DNA of 55,850 nt, from contig NZ_JAEEGC010000131.1 of the NCBI RefSeq assembly GCF_019207025.1, forward strand, positions 1-55,850, in the 5' to 3' direction. How positions within the stretch are numbered: the stretch's first letter is position 1; every line of letters starts with the position of its first letter. The notes beneath the pieces were generated by a model that had not been told where the DNA came from, did not search any database, and saw only the letters and a program-made list of their open reading frames with translations. The translations under genes were made by a program, and so were the position numbers. This DNA is from Clostridium thailandense (lineage in GTDB: Bacteria > Bacillota > Clostridia > Clostridiales > Clostridiaceae). Of the stretch, positions 8,126-18,243 are shown one piece after another.

Positions 8126-10219
8126 ATGAAAAAAGTTCTAAAATTAAAATTGGGGATTAAAAATAAGTTAATTGCATATTTTGTCTCATTAACTGTAATC
8201 TCATTACTTTTAATGGGGATAATTATTTATATAAAAGTAGTTATACAAACAAAAAATGATTATATGAATGCAGTAAATAAAGAACTCGCGCAAGTAAATA
8301 CTGGAATAGAAAATTACATTTTATTAATTAAAGAAAATAGCAGAATGTTGTCTAGAAGCCCTCTTATCCAAGGAGTGAATTCAAGAATAACTTCATACAT
8401 TGATAAAAGTGACCCTTCTGGTGAAGTTAAAATGACGCCGCTTCAAAATAATCCTTTCGAAGCAGAAGTATATAATAATTTTGCATATTTTAAAGATTCA
8501 CATCCTGAGATAGAAGATGTTGCACTGGGGGTTGCTGAAAATGGAGGATATGTACAATATCCATCAATATCTCTAAAAAATGGTTATGATGCAAGAACAA
8601 GGCAGTGGTATAAGCTTGCACTTACAAGCCCAGATAAACCTATCTTAAGTGATGCATATATTACTTCAAACGGTAGTGTAGCTCTTACTTCGCTTTCTGT
8701 AATAAAAGACTTAAATAAAGCTATCAAAGGCGTGTTAGCTGTAGATATTAATCTCGATGCACTTACAGATATGATTAAGAATGTAAAAATTGGAAAAAAC
8801 GGTTATATTATTTTAGTAGATAAAAATGGAACTATTTTAGCAGACCCTAAAGATAAAAGTTTAGTTTCAAAAAATATAAAGAGTTTAAACATAAGTAAGT
8901 TAAATAATTCTTATAACAGCAATACTTCATTTGAAATGAAAATGTCAGATGGAAAAAACTATTCCATAAGTGTTTCTAAACCATCGGGTTCAAATTCAGG
9001 TTTAGATTGGAGTTATATATGCTTTGTAGAAACAAGTGAATTTATGAGTAGTGCAAATAGTATAGGTCATATTGCTTTTGCTTTTGTTCTAGTTTTCGCT
9101 TTACTAAGTATACTTATAACAATTTTTGTATCTAAAAAAATTGCTAATCCTATAAGTAATATTACTGAGCATATTCAGTCAATGGGAAAAGGGGATTTTT
9201 CAAAAGATTTGGATTTAAAATATATGCAGCTTAATGATGAAGTTGGTGATATTGCAGAATCAACTTATAAGATGCAATTATCTTTAAGAGAAATGTTTTT
9301 TAAAGTTAAGGAGCATTCACTAGCAATTGAAGAAAAGGCTGAAAGTTTATACAATTCTGCGGAAACCGTAGATAGCTCATCGGGAGAGATTTCAAATGCA
9401 GTTCAAGAAGTCGCAAAGGGGACAGGAGAGCAGTCACAGCAACTTGTAGATATAACAAATATACTTGTAGATTTTGGAGATTCAATTCAGAAAATTACAA
9501 AAACATTAATTGAAATTCGTGAAAAGTCTAAGTCTATTAACGACATGGCAAGCGCTAGTGATGATAATATGCGCGGATTAATCAAATTGGTAGAAAATGT
9601 AGGAGGGACCTTCGAAGAATTTGAGAATAAGCTCAGGGTATTGGGAGAAAATGTTAACAAAATAAATGACATTATTAATTTAATCAACAGTATTGCAGAA
9701 CAAACCAATCTTTTGGCGTTAAATGCAGCAATTGAAGCAGCAAGAGCAGGGGAAGCAGGTAAAGGTTTTGCAGTAGTTGCAGATGAGATAAGGAATCTTT
9801 CAGAACAAAGTAAAAGTTCTGCAGACGATATTGCTCAACTGTTAAGTAATATTTCTAAAGATACTAGAATTATTCTAAAAGATAGTGATGCTATGAATTC
9901 CGAGTTGTCTAATCAATTAACTGCAATAAATGAGGCAGTAGGATGCTTTAAAGGTATTGTATCTGAAATAGAAAACATACTACCTGAAATAGATGGAGTA
10001 AGTTCCGATGCTGAAAAGATAAATATTCATAAGGATAAGATCTTAGCTAGTGTGGAGAACACTACTGCAATTGCAGAAGAAACATCAGCTTCTTCTGAGG
10101 AAATAGCGGCTTCTTCTGAAGAAATGGGTGAAGTTGCCAAAGGCTTGTTCTCCACTGTTGATAACCTAAGAAATCTATCAAAGGACATGACAGAACAAGT
10201 AAATAAATTTAATTTATAG
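8126..10219 (+). CDS. Methyl-accepting chemotaxis protein with Cache sensor
   Basis: The 697-residue receptor has a transmembrane helix near residues 14-36, an extracellular Cache-type sensor to about residue 305 ([11 protein letters not shown] and [15 protein letters not shown] are typical), a second helix near 312-333, a HAMP linker and a cytoplasmic signalling domain. The hairpin tip reads [19 protein letters not shown]. It signals to the CheA/CheW array at the membrane. It follows the permease-dipeptidase pair after a hairpin, so it may sense a related amino compound; that is inference from position. Confidence 0.92.
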   Translation: MKKVLKLKLGIKNKLIAYFVSLTVISLLLMGIIIYIKVVIQTKNDYMNAVNKELAQVNTGIENYILLIKENSRMLSRSPLIQGVNSRITSYIDKSDPSGEVKMTPLQNNPFEAEVYNNFAYFKDSHPEIEDVALGVAENGGYVQYPSISLKNGYDARTRQWYKLALTSPDKPILSDAYITSNGSVALTSLSVIKDLNKAIKGVLAVDINLDALTDMIKNVKIGKNGYIILVDKNGTILADPKDKSLVSKNIKSLNISKLNNSYNSNTSFEMKMSDGKNYSISVSKPSGSNSGLDWSYICFVETSEFMSSANSIGHIAFAFVLVFALLSILITIFVSKKIANPISNITEHIQSMGKGDFSKDLDLKYMQLNDEVGDIAESTYKMQLSLREMFFKVKEHSLAIEEKAESLYNSAETVDSSSGEISNAVQEVAKGTGEQSQQLVDITNILVDFGDSIQKITKTLIEIREKSKSINDMASASDDNMRGLIKLVENVGGTFEEFENKLRVLGENVNKINDIINLINSIAEQTNLLALNAAIEAARAGEAGKGFAVVADEIRNLSEQSKSSADDIAQLLSNISKDTRIILKDSDAMNSELSNQLTAINEAVGCFKGIVSEIENILPEIDGVSSDAEKINIHKDKILASVENTTAIAEETSASSEEIAASSEEMGEVAKGLFSTVDNLRNLSKDMTEQVNKFNL

Positions 10220-10410
10220 ACAATGATAAAATGTAATAATTAAAACTTCAAAATAGTAAAATATATTTATCTATAATAAAAGTAGGAACATAAATTTTAT
10301 ATTGTAGATAGTTGATCAGAGTAGTAAAATATATTTATCAACAATATATGGATAACTAGGGCATTTTTACACATTGGGAAATTTAAAGATTATAAAGGGA
10401 GGCAATAATT

Positions 10411-10935
10411 ATGAATGAAACAATTAACACTTTATTAAACAGGAGAAGTATACGAAAGTATAAACCTGAACAGATCAAAGATGAAGAATTGAATGTAGTT
10501 CTAGAAGCAGGTAAATATGCACCAAGTGGGGGAAATCAGCAGTCTGCATTATTTATAGTAGTTCAAAATAAGAAAGCTATTGAGAAGATATCAAAAATGA
10601 ATGCAGCTGTTATTGGTAAGGATGATGTAGACCCTTATTACGGAGCACCAACCATAATTCTTGTACTTGCAGACAAAAGTAAAGCAACACCTGTTGAAGA
10701 TGCAAGCATAGCTTTAGGTAATATGTATAATGCAGCATATTCAATTGGCCTTGGCTCATGTTGGATTCATCGAACAAAACAAATGTTTGAAAGTGAGGAA
10801 GGAAAAGCACTGCTTAAAGAATGGGGAGTTGAAGGTGACTATGTAGGAGTAGGTTCATGTATTTTAGGATATCCAGATTGTGAGCAGCCTAAAGCAGCAC
10901 CAAGAAAAGATAACTTTGTAGTAATGGTAAAATAA
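10411..10935 (+). CDS. Nitroreductase-family flavoprotein
   Basis: The 174-residue protein is a small FMN-dependent nitroreductase-like enzyme. The N-terminal RRSIRKYKPEQIKDEEL is the FMN-phosphate-binding signature, followed by APSGGNQQS near residue 36 and the GLGSCWIHR segment near residue 110. Length is that of the short clostridial subfamily. It is monocistronic, with an AAAGGGAGG site before the ATG and a hairpin after it. The physiological substrate is unknown. Confidence 0.88.
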   Translation: MNETINTLLNRRSIRKYKPEQIKDEELNVVLEAGKYAPSGGNQQSALFIVVQNKKAIEKISKMNAAVIGKDDVDPYYGAPTIILVLADKSKATPVEDASIALGNMYNAAYSIGLGSCWIHRTKQMFESEEGKALLKEWGVEGDYVGVGSCILGYPDCEQPKAAPRKDNFVVMVK

Positions 10936-10996
10936 ATCTTACTTAGACGTTGTGATATGAAAAGATTATAGATGAGTTATAGAAAATCAATAATTT

Positions 10997-11034
10997 TAAG
11001 AGTCAGTAATTTATTTTGTTGACTCTTATTATAT
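10997..11034 (+). terminator. Terminator after the nitroreductase gene
   Basis: Arms TAAGAGTCA (10997-11005) and TGACTCTTA (11020-11028) pair, followed by a T-rich tract. The rest of the 343-bp gap to the DUF362 gene contains an 8-bp inverted repeat ATAGTATC/GATACTAT at 11119-11140, a possible operator, and nothing else I can name. Confidence 0.6.
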
Positions 11035-11278
11035 TTTATCTATTGCAGCTCAAAAGAAAAGCATTAATAGCAAATATTGATTACAATGTATTTTAATGAT
11101 TAAGTATTAGAAAAATTCATAGTATCGTACAGGATACTATCTATCAATAAAGTGCATTCTTGTATATTAGTATAAAACTCACTATACTATAAATGGTGAT
11201 TCTAATAAAAACACTAGTTACATAAAACAAATGTAACTTATAAGTAAATTGACCTTAAGAAAGCAGGTGGGATTAAAC

Positions 11279-12385
11279 ATGGAAAAATCAAAGGTATACT
11301 TTACTAATATGCATGCAACAGCAAAAGAAAATTTACTGCAGAAGCTCCATCGTCTCATTAAAACAGCAGGAATTGATCAAATTAATTTTGATAAAAAATA
11401 TACAGCTATTAAAATTCATTTTGGTGAGCCAGGTAATTTAGCTTTTTTGCGTCCTAATTTCGCAAAAGTTACAGCGGATATTGTAAAAGAGCTAGGTGGA
11501 AATCCTTTTCTTACAGATTGTAATACTTTATATGTAGGGAACAGAAAGGATGCTCTTGAACATCTAAATTCTGCCTATCTTAATGGATTTTCTCCTTTTT
11601 CTACTGGTTGTCATGTACTTATTGCTGATGGTTTAAAGGGTACAGATGATATATTAGTTCCAGTTGAAGGCGGCGAATATGTAAAAGAAGCAAAGATTGG
11701 AAGAGCTATTATGGATGCAGATGTATTCATTACTTTAAGTCATTTTAAAGGTCATGAGTTAACTGGATTTGGAGGCGCACTAAAAAATATAGGTATGGGC
11801 TGCGGTTCCCGAGCAGGCAAGATGGAAATGCATAGTAGTGGAAAACCTAGAGTTTCTACTGAGGATTGTATTGGTTGTGGTATGTGTGCCAAAAATTGTG
11901 CTCATGGAGCAATTACATTGACAGAACACAAAGCTTCCATTAATCATAACATATGTGTTGGATGTGGAAGGTGTATTGGTGTTTGTGCAGTTGATGCTGT
12001 TCAACCTGCTTCGGATGAATCAAATGATATTTTAAATAAAAAAATTGCGGAATATTCTTTAGCGGTATTGAAAGGACGTCCAAACTTTCATATTAGTCTG
12101 GTTATTGATGTTTCTCCTTACTGTGACTGCCATGCAGAGAATGATATAGCTATTGTTCCGGATGTAGGTATGTTTGCTTCCTTTGACCCTGTTGCACTTG
12201 ATGTTGCTTGTGCAGATGCAGTAAATCATCAGCCAGTTATGAAAGGAAGTCTTCTTGAAAAACATGGCTCAAAACATCATGATCATTTCACTGACGTTAG
12301 TCCAGAAACCAACTGGAAGGTATTAATTGATCATGCAGAAAAGTTAGGACTTGGAAGTAGAGAATATGAGTTAATAACAATTTAA
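11279..12385 (+). CDS. DUF362-family protein with two [4Fe-4S] clusters
   Basis: The 368-residue protein has an N-terminal DUF362 domain (KIHFGEPGNLAFLRP near residue 45; SHFKGHELTGFGGALKNIGM near residue 156) and a ferredoxin insert with CIGCGMCAKNC and CVGCGRCIGVC near residues 198 and 225, which should bind two iron-sulfur clusters. The family is widespread in anaerobes with no settled reaction; redox function is likely. The frame opens with TTG at 11249, but AGGTGG at 11265-11270 is correctly spaced from ATG 11279, so I use 11279. It is monocistronic with a strong terminator. Confidence 0.88.
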   Translation: MEKSKVYFTNMHATAKENLLQKLHRLIKTAGIDQINFDKKYTAIKIHFGEPGNLAFLRPNFAKVTADIVKELGGNPFLTDCNTLYVGNRKDALEHLNSAYLNGFSPFSTGCHVLIADGLKGTDDILVPVEGGEYVKEAKIGRAIMDADVFITLSHFKGHELTGFGGALKNIGMGCGSRAGKMEMHSSGKPRVSTEDCIGCGMCAKNCAHGAITLTEHKASINHNICVGCGRCIGVCAVDAVQPASDESNDILNKKIAEYSLAVLKGRPNFHISLVIDVSPYCDCHAENDIAIVPDVGMFASFDPVALDVACADAVNHQPVMKGSLLEKHGSKHHDHFTDVSPETNWKVLIDHAEKLGLGSREYELITI

Positions 12386-12397
12386 AGGATAAACTTA

Positions 12398-12444
12398 AAA
12401 ACCATGCATAAAGGAAAGTAAATTTCTTTTGCATGGTTTTTTTA
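12398..12444 (+). terminator. Strong terminator after the DUF362 gene
   Basis: A long stem (AACCATGCA paired with GCATGGTT, continuing through AAAGGAAA/ATTTCTTTT) is followed by a run of seven T residues. Confidence 0.85.
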
Positions 12445-12595
12445 TTCATAATATACAGAAATTTCTTAAAATTCGACAAAAATGTTAGCTTTTTTAACAA
12501 TGTTCGTTTTTTATACGTAATTATTTTTAAGACTCATATTTACATAAAATACATAATTATTATAAAATTTTTATTGAAACCATAATTTATTAGAT

Positions 12596-12727
12596 ATGGC
12601 TTCTTATGTTTTAAAGAAGTATATAGTGATTTCAAAGGAATTCTATGACTATATTGCTGAAGGCTTTAGCAATGCAGAGCTTAAAAAAGAAGTATTTGAA
12701 AAAATGAAGGCAAGAGGAGGCGAATAA
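12596..12727 (+). CDS. 43-codon ORF coupled to the FecCD operon
   Basis: A short ORF (begins MASYVLKKYIVI, ends KMKARGGE) ends with TAA directly abutting the ATG of the permease, and the permease ribosome binding site GAGGAGG lies inside its last codons. It has no ribosome binding site of its own and a stop codon lies in frame 18 bp upstream. It may be the C-terminal remnant of a lost upstream gene or a small coupled peptide. I do not recognise the sequence. The preceding gap (12445-12595) is AT-rich with no recognisable riboswitch. Confidence 0.4.
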   Translation: MASYVLKKYIVISKEFYDYIAEGFSNAELKKEVFEKMKARGGE

Positions 12728-13819
12728 ATGTTAGAACCAATAGAGTTAACTAATTCCTCAGAAGAGGTGAAAATAAAATTAAAAAATAATAAAAAAAAAT
12801 TAGAACAAAGAAAAGCATCATATTCTATGGCTATCATTGCAATTTTACCCATATTAGCTATTTTGATTTCTTTAGTTTTAGGGAGATATTCGATATCCTT
12901 ACCAGAATTTTTTGATGCTATATTGTCAAAAGTTTTCGGGTTAAACACAGGAGTGCCTAATACTATTGAGACAGTTCTTTTTAATGTTAGAATTCCTAGA
13001 ATTTTGTCAGCTTTAATGGTTGGAGCAGCTTTGGCCGTGGCTGGAGCAACATATCAGGGTTTATTTAAGAATCCAATGGTATCGCCAGATATACTTGGAG
13101 CTTCTGCTGGTGCGGGATTTGGTGCAGCCTTTGGAATTCTTTTATCCTTTAATGCTTTTGGCATACAGATTTCAGCATTTCTATTTGGACTCGCAGCTGT
13201 TACTGTAACTTATTTAATAAGCATGATTATAGGTAGAGGTAACAATGCCACATTAGTACTTGTGCTTACAGGAATGGTTGTTGCAGCTTTATTCTCATCC
13301 TTCATTTCGATAACAAAATATGTAGCTGATCCATATGAAAAGTTGCCGGCTATAACTTTTTATCTTATGGGGGGGCTGGATTCTGTTAGTATGAAAGATA
13401 TTAAAATATTAATAATACCATTGATTGTAGGCGTTATACCGTTAATTTTATTACGATGGCAGCTTAATGTACTTTCCTTTGGTGATGAAGAATCAAAGTC
13501 TCTAGGTATTGATACATCAAAGCTAAGAGTAATTATTATACTTTGCTCAACTCTAATTACAGCCGGAGCCGTATCCGTTAGCGGTATGATTGGATGGATA
13601 GGACTTATTATACCTCACATAGCTAGAATGGTTGTAGGACCTAATTTTAAAGTACTATTGCCAGCTTCATTATTCATTGGCAGCACTTTTCTTCTGTTAG
13701 TTGATGATATAGCTCGTTGTGCCTTTTCAATAGAAATTCCTCTAGGAATTCTCACATCATTAATTGGAGCACCTTTTTTTATTTATCTTTTGATTAAAGG
13801 AAGGAGAGGATGGGTATGA
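12728..13819 (+). CDS. FecCD-type ABC transporter permease
   Basis: The 363-residue integral membrane protein is a BtuC/FecCD-family permease that carries siderophore-iron, cobalamin, heme or, in MolB-like members, molybdate across the membrane. About ten hydrophobic segments are visible. Family landmarks are RIPRILSALMVGAALAVAGA near residue 85, NPMVSPDILGASAGAGFGAA near residue 115 and GMIGWIGLIIPHIAR near residue 285. The charged, lysine-rich first 35 residues are longer than usual. It starts an operon with ATPase, binding protein, methyltransferase and LysR genes, and its stop overlaps the ATPase start. Confidence 0.93.
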   Translation: MLEPIELTNSSEEVKIKLKNNKKKLEQRKASYSMAIIAILPILAILISLVLGRYSISLPEFFDAILSKVFGLNTGVPNTIETVLFNVRIPRILSALMVGAALAVAGATYQGLFKNPMVSPDILGASAGAGFGAAFGILLSFNAFGIQISAFLFGLAAVTVTYLISMIIGRGNNATLVLVLTGMVVAALFSSFISITKYVADPYEKLPAITFYLMGGLDSVSMKDIKILIIPLIVGVIPLILLRWQLNVLSFGDEESKSLGIDTSKLRVIIILCSTLITAGAVSVSGMIGWIGLIIPHIARMVVGPNFKVLLPASLFIGSTFLLLVDDIARCAFSIEIPLGILTSLIGAPFFIYLLIKGRRGWV

Positions 13820-14598
13820 GATTAGAGGTTAAAAATGCTGTTTGTGGTTATGGTACAAGAACTATAGTAAAAGATATATCTATGAGTGTAAGTTCGGGAG
13901 AAATACTCTGTTTATTAGGACCTAATGGTGTAGGAAAAACAACTTTTTTTAAGACCATATTGGGCTTTTTAAAGTTAAGAGGTGGAGAAATACTTTTAGA
14001 TGGAGAAAATATACATAATTGGTCTAGAAAGCGATTGGCTAAGACCATTGGTTATGTACCTCAGGCACATACACCTCCATTTCCTTTTAAAGTCTTTGAT
14101 GTGATATTGATGGGAAGGACTGCTCATCTCTCAATGTTTTCTTCTCCTACAAAAGAGGATGTAAGAATTGCAGAAGAGGCTGTAAACACGTTAAAAATAT
14201 CATATTTAAAGGATAAGATATATACAGAAATAAGTGGTGGGGAAAGGCAAATGGTTTTAATTGCTAGAGCTCTTGCCCAGCAGCCTAAAATATTGATAAT
14301 GGATGAACCAACTTCTAATTTGGATTTTGGAAATCAGATTAGAGTATTAGAACAGATAAATGAACTCTCTAAAAAAGGATTAGCAGTTATTATGACATCA
14401 CATGTTCCAAATCATGCTTTCTTATGTTCAACGAAAGTGGCTTTTATGCAGAAAAACAATATGTTCACAGTGGGTAATGTAGATGAAGTTGTAACAGAGG
14501 GTATGCTTAAAGAAGCATACGGCATTAATGTGAAGATTGTTACTACGATTAACTCAGCTGGAGATAAGATGAAGGCCTGTATACCTATGATTAATTAA
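13816..14598 (+). CDS. ABC transporter ATP-binding protein (FecE/BtuD type)
   Basis: The 260-residue ATPase has Walker A GPNGVGKT near residue 36, the signature SGGERQMVLIARALAQ near residue 138 and Walker B ILIMDEPTSNLD near residue 158. It powers the FecCD permease. Two ATGs lie together; the one at 13816 is nine bases from the AAGGAG site and forms an ATGA overlap with the permease stop, so I prefer it to 13810. The overlap indicates translational coupling and equal production of permease and ATPase. Confidence 0.93.
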   Translation: MRLEVKNAVCGYGTRTIVKDISMSVSSGEILCLLGPNGVGKTTFFKTILGFLKLRGGEILLDGENIHNWSRKRLAKTIGYVPQAHTPPFPFKVFDVILMGRTAHLSMFSSPTKEDVRIAEEAVNTLKISYLKDKIYTEISGGERQMVLIARALAQQPKILIMDEPTSNLDFGNQIRVLEQINELSKKGLAVIMTSHVPNHAFLCSTKVAFMQKNNMFTVGNVDEVVTEGMLKEAYGINVKIVTTINSAGDKMKACIPMIN

Positions 14599-14609
14599 AA
14601 GGAGTGATT

Positions 14610-15704
14610 ATGTTTATGAAAAAAAACTTTAAATGTACTATTATTGCTATTTTTGCAATTGTTTTTTTATTAGTTGGATGCGGCAATAATTCAAGTTCAC
14701 AAAAAACTGATGAAAAGCAGACACAGACAAAAACAATTACTGATACTGCAGGAAAAAAAGTAGAAGTACCCTTAAATATCAAAAGAATAGGAGATTCTTG
14801 GCAAGCTCATAATGAGGTACTAGCTATGCTGGGAGCAGGAGATAAGGTAGTTGCAACTATTCTCACAGAAAAAATGAGGCCTTGGTTATATAAGGTAAAT
14901 CCTCAGATGAATAAGGCAGTAACAGTATTTGGTACAGATACTGTGAATACAGAAGAGCTTGTAAAGACAAAGCCTGACATTGTATTTACGCCTTTAAATG
15001 ATAAAAGTGCAAACAAAATATCAGAATTAGGTATTCCAACTGTACAGTTGAACTTCACTGATTTTAAAGGTTTAAAGGAATGTTTTAAGTTAACAGGAGA
15101 TATTCTTGGAGATGAAAGTAAGAAAAGAGCTGATCAATATATATCTTATTTAGATAACAAACTTAATATGATAACTGATGTAACTTCTAAAATACCAAAG
15201 GAACAAAGACCTAAGGTACTTCATGTAACATCACTCTCACCACTAACTGTAGATGGTAGCGATACAATAATTAATGCATGGATAGAAACAGCTGGTGGAG
15301 TAAATGCGGCTTCAGAAGTAAAAGGAAACAATAAACAAATATCTATAGAACAGATGTTAAAGTGGAATCCGGATGTTGTAATATTGAGTAGTAATACTCT
15401 AATGAAGATAAACAATGGCAAAAAAATCAAAGACACATTATTACAGGATCCAAATTGGCAGCAAGTAAGTGCTGTTAAAGCAGGAAAAGTATATTTTAAT
15501 CCAGATGGAGCTTTTTATTGGGATAGATACAGCGCAGAAGAAGCTTTACAAATACAATGGGCTGCAAAAACTTTAAATCCAGATAAATTTCCTAATATAG
15601 ATATAATTAAAGAAACAAGGTATTTTTACAAGACCTTTTTAAATTATGATCTTTCAGAGGAAGAGGCTAATAAGATTATAAATGATGATCCGCCTGCTAA
15701 GTAA
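14610..15704 (+). CDS. ABC transporter substrate-binding lipoprotein
   Basis: The 364-residue protein has a lipoprotein signal peptide ending in the lipobox LVGC (cysteine near residue 25) and two class III periplasmic-binding lobes joined by a long helix. TITDTAGKKVEVP is the typical start of FepB/BtuF-type domains. It should sit on the outer face of the membrane and feed the FecCD permease. GTG 14604 lies inside the ribosome site, so ATG 14610 is preferred. Ligand is not evident; the nearby molbindin makes an oxyanion such as molybdate or tungstate as plausible as an iron chelate. Confidence 0.9.
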   Translation: MFMKKNFKCTIIAIFAIVFLLVGCGNNSSSQKTDEKQTQTKTITDTAGKKVEVPLNIKRIGDSWQAHNEVLAMLGAGDKVVATILTEKMRPWLYKVNPQMNKAVTVFGTDTVNTEELVKTKPDIVFTPLNDKSANKISELGIPTVQLNFTDFKGLKECFKLTGDILGDESKKRADQYISYLDNKLNMITDVTSKIPKEQRPKVLHVTSLSPLTVDGSDTIINAWIETAGGVNAASEVKGNNKQISIEQMLKWNPDVVILSSNTLMKINNGKKIKDTLLQDPNWQQVSAVKAGKVYFNPDGAFYWDRYSAEEALQIQWAAKTLNPDKFPNIDIIKETRYFYKTFLNYDLSEEEANKIINDDPPAK

Positions 15705-15764
15705 GCACAGTTTAGAATTTTTGAGATTGTATATATTGAAAATTCATAATGAAGGGAAACAAAT

Positions 15765-16574
15765 ATGGAACTTCAAGAAAAAATTAATGATTACTGGTCA
15801 AAACGGGCTGATGAGTTTGGTGAATGCCGTCTTAAGGATCTAGAAGGTTTTCAGCGTAAAATCTGGACGGATATTATTAGCGAGCTAGTTCCTAGTGGAA
15901 AAGGACTTCGTGCTTTAGATATAGGTACAGGTGCAGGTTTTTATGCCTTCTTGCTGTATGATTTAGGCTTTGAAGTAACAGCAGTAGATTATTCACAAAA
16001 TATGATAGATAATGCAATTAAAAACTCAGAAAAGCTTGGTTACAAACACATAAAATTTATTAAAATGAATGCTCAAGATTTAAAGTTTCAGGATGAAAGT
16101 TTTGATTTGATTATATCCAGAAATGTTACATGGACTTTGCCAGATCCTAAAAAGGCTTATGAAGAATGGTGTAGGGTACTTGTGCCTGGTGGCAAAATCA
16201 TGAACTTTGATGCTAATTATGGACAAGGATTCAAGTTGGCGGAAGAAACGGGTCAAAGCTATAAGGAAATGCAAAATTGGTCTCAAAGTACTTATAACCG
16301 TACTTTGCAGAGTGAAGAACTTATTCGGCAGCGTAACGATTTTGCAAAACAGCTTTATATATGTGACATTATAAGGCCACAATGGGATGTTGATATACTA
16401 CTTCAAAATGGTATCAGTAAAATAATTATTGATACGGAAATTAGCAGCAGAGTATATGTGGATATGCAAGGTAGAGAAGTAGAAGCAAATAATAGCAATA
16501 ATGGTAAAAGAAAATTTGGATCTGATTCAAATATGTTTATGGTATACGGTATTAAAGGGAGATGGAAGGAGTAG
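15765..16574 (+). CDS. Class I SAM-dependent methyltransferase
   Basis: The 269-residue protein carries the SAM-binding motif ALDIGTGAGFYAF near residue 48, an acidic residue at the end of strand 2 (VTAVDYS) and the post-core motif VLVPGGKI near residue 139. Small methyltransferases of this kind accompany many FecCD-type importers in clostridia, with unknown substrates. It lies 60 bp after the binding protein on the same strand, and its last codons contain the ribosome binding site for the LysR gene. Confidence 0.85.
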   Translation: MELQEKINDYWSKRADEFGECRLKDLEGFQRKIWTDIISELVPSGKGLRALDIGTGAGFYAFLLYDLGFEVTAVDYSQNMIDNAIKNSEKLGYKHIKFIKMNAQDLKFQDESFDLIISRNVTWTLPDPKKAYEEWCRVLVPGGKIMNFDANYGQGFKLAEETGQSYKEMQNWSQSTYNRTLQSEELIRQRNDFAKQLYICDIIRPQWDVDILLQNGISKIIIDTEISSRVYVDMQGREVEANNSNNGKRKFGSDSNMFMVYGIKGRWKE

Positions 16575-16579
16575 CTAAC

Positions 16580-17452
16580 ATGATGATACGTCACTTGAAA
16601 ATATTTATAGCTGTACATGATGAACTGAACATGACTGCTGCTGCAAATAAATTGTTTATGACACAGCCTTCCGTAAGTCAAGCAATTAAAGAACTTGAAA
16701 ATTACTATGGAGTTGTTCTTTTTGAGAGGTTATCCCGGAAATTATATGTTACTGAATCAGGAGAAAAATTATATCAATATGCTTCACATATCATCAAGCT
16801 TTTTGATGAAGTAGAAGATAGTCTTAAGGAAGATAAACTTCAGAAAAAGCTTAAGATAGGGGCAAATTATACCGTTGGCGTCTCCTTAATACACAAATAT
16901 ATTGAAAAATTTAAAAGGTTATATCCAAATTCAGATATCATGGTAAGTGTAAACAAATCCTCTATCCTTATGGAAATGCTAAGGAGAAACGAACTGGATA
17001 TTGCACTTATTGAAGAGATAGAAAATAAACTTGACTTAATACAAGAGGTTTTCTATAGTGACCGTATTATAATTGTTGCACATCCAAAACATCACCTGTT
17101 TTCAAAAAAAGAAGTAACAGCATATGATATTGTTAATGAACACCTCTTATTACGTGAAAAAGGTGCTGGTGTAAGAGATTTATTTGAGATAAGAATGAAT
17201 GAGATTGGATTATTCTTTAAACCCTATTGGGAAAGCACAAGTACGACAGCATTAATTAATGCTGCAAAAAATAAGATTGGAATTGCAGTACTGCCTTTTC
17301 AGCTAATCAAAGAGCATATTGCTTTAGGCTCTTTAAAAGAACTTAAAGTAAAAAATATAGATTTTAGTAGAAAATTAACTATTGTATATCATAAGAATAA
17401 GTTATTGACAAGTGCCATGCATGATTTTATAAAAATATGTCATGAAGTGTAA
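16580..17452 (+). CDS. LysR-family transcriptional regulator
   Basis: The 290-residue protein has the LysR N-terminal winged helix (RHLKIFIAVHDELNMTAAAN then TQPSVSQAIKELE) and a substrate-binding-like effector domain. The reading frame is open from 16562, but AAGGAG at 16566-16571 fits ATG 16580. It starts 5 bp after the methyltransferase stop and is therefore probably the last gene of the importer operon, which it may control. Unlike many LysR genes it is not divergent from its likely target. Confidence 0.88.
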   Translation: MMIRHLKIFIAVHDELNMTAAANKLFMTQPSVSQAIKELENYYGVVLFERLSRKLYVTESGEKLYQYASHIIKLFDEVEDSLKEDKLQKKLKIGANYTVGVSLIHKYIEKFKRLYPNSDIMVSVNKSSILMEMLRRNELDIALIEEIENKLDLIQEVFYSDRIIIVAHPKHHLFSKKEVTAYDIVNEHLLLREKGAGVRDLFEIRMNEIGLFFKPYWESTSTTALINAAKNKIGIAVLPFQLIKEHIALGSLKELKVKNIDFSRKLTIVYHKNKLLTSAMHDFIKICHEV

Positions 17453-17513
17453 AATCCTTAATGATTTCCAGTATAATATTTTTATATTGGGAATCATTAA
17501 GGATTTTTTACTT
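17451..17513. terminator. Bidirectional terminator between LysR and molbindin genes
   Basis: Arms AAAATCCTTAATGATT (from 17451) and AATCATTAAGGATTTT (to 17507) pair with two internal mismatches further in; T runs lie on both strands, serving both convergent genes. Confidence 0.85.
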
Positions 17514-17539
17514 GCTTTTGAAACAACTTAATGTAAGTA

Positions 17540-17956
17540 TTATACAGCTATCATAACTTCTGTAGCTTTAATAATAGCCTTTGCTTTAACGCCAGGTGCG
17601 AGTCCAAGTTCCTTCACTGCAGCTAATGAAATAGTAGAAGTAACTGCGTTTTCAGCATCAATCTTTAAAGTTACGCTTGCATTTACGGCACCTTCTGTAA
17701 CATTTATAATCTCACCAGTAAGCTGATTTCTTGCACTGAGTTTCATGTCTCCTACACCAATCATTACTGATGTGGCTTTAATTACAGCAGTTGCATCTTT
17801 ACCTGAAACAAGTTCAAGGTCCTTAACCGATGCCATAGAAATAGTAGAAGTAATCGTACTACCACCTTCTGTTTTTAAAGTAACAATTGCATTTACGGCA
17901 CCTTCTTGAACAGATTCAATTTTACCTTTTATTTGATTTCTTGCACTAATACCCAT
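17540..17956 (-). CDS. mop: Molbindin with two Mop domains
   Basis: The 138-residue protein consists of two tandem Mop/TOBE domains of about 68 residues: SARNQIKGKIESVQEGAVNA near residue 4 and SARNQLTGEIINVTEGAVNA near residue 73. Such di-Mop proteins assemble into oligomers that store or buffer molybdate or tungstate in the cytoplasm. The frame extends 23 codons upstream, but GGAGG is spaced correctly from the ATG at 17956, directly before the first Mop domain. It is convergent with the FecCD importer operon, which supports an oxyanion substrate for that importer without proving it. Confidence 0.92.
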   Translation of the reverse strand: MGISARNQIKGKIESVQEGAVNAIVTLKTEGGSTITSTISMASVKDLELVSGKDATAVIKATSVMIGVGDMKLSARNQLTGEIINVTEGAVNASVTLKIDAENAVTSTISLAAVKELGLAPGVKAKAIIKATEVMIAV

Positions 17957-18243
17957 TTTTTCCTCCATTTCTGCTGCTATCAGCAACACAAAGTATAATA
18001 TGATCTTGTATTTACATAATAGCACTTAATTTCCTATAGGTACAATTGTAAAATATTATATTCATCATAGGTAAATTCATATACATATAATTGGTGTAAA
18101 AGTAATAGTTAAGTTGAATAATTTAAAATTCAAGCTATTGTTTTAAAAAGTGAAGTTCAAAATTTAGGACTATTTTATCTTCATATCTTCTTTATAATTA
18201 AGGATTATAATCTAATAAAATACATTTAAGTGGGGGATCATAA

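Noticed and set aside
10253..10340. Direct repeat TAGTAAAATATATTTATC before the nitroreductase gene
   Set aside because: Short, almost pure A+T and not found at other genes; chance or slippage is likely.
12445..12595. Cobalamin or molybdenum-cofactor riboswitch before the FecCD operon
   Set aside because: The gap is only about 150 bp, AT-rich, and shows none of the conserved boxes of those riboswitches.
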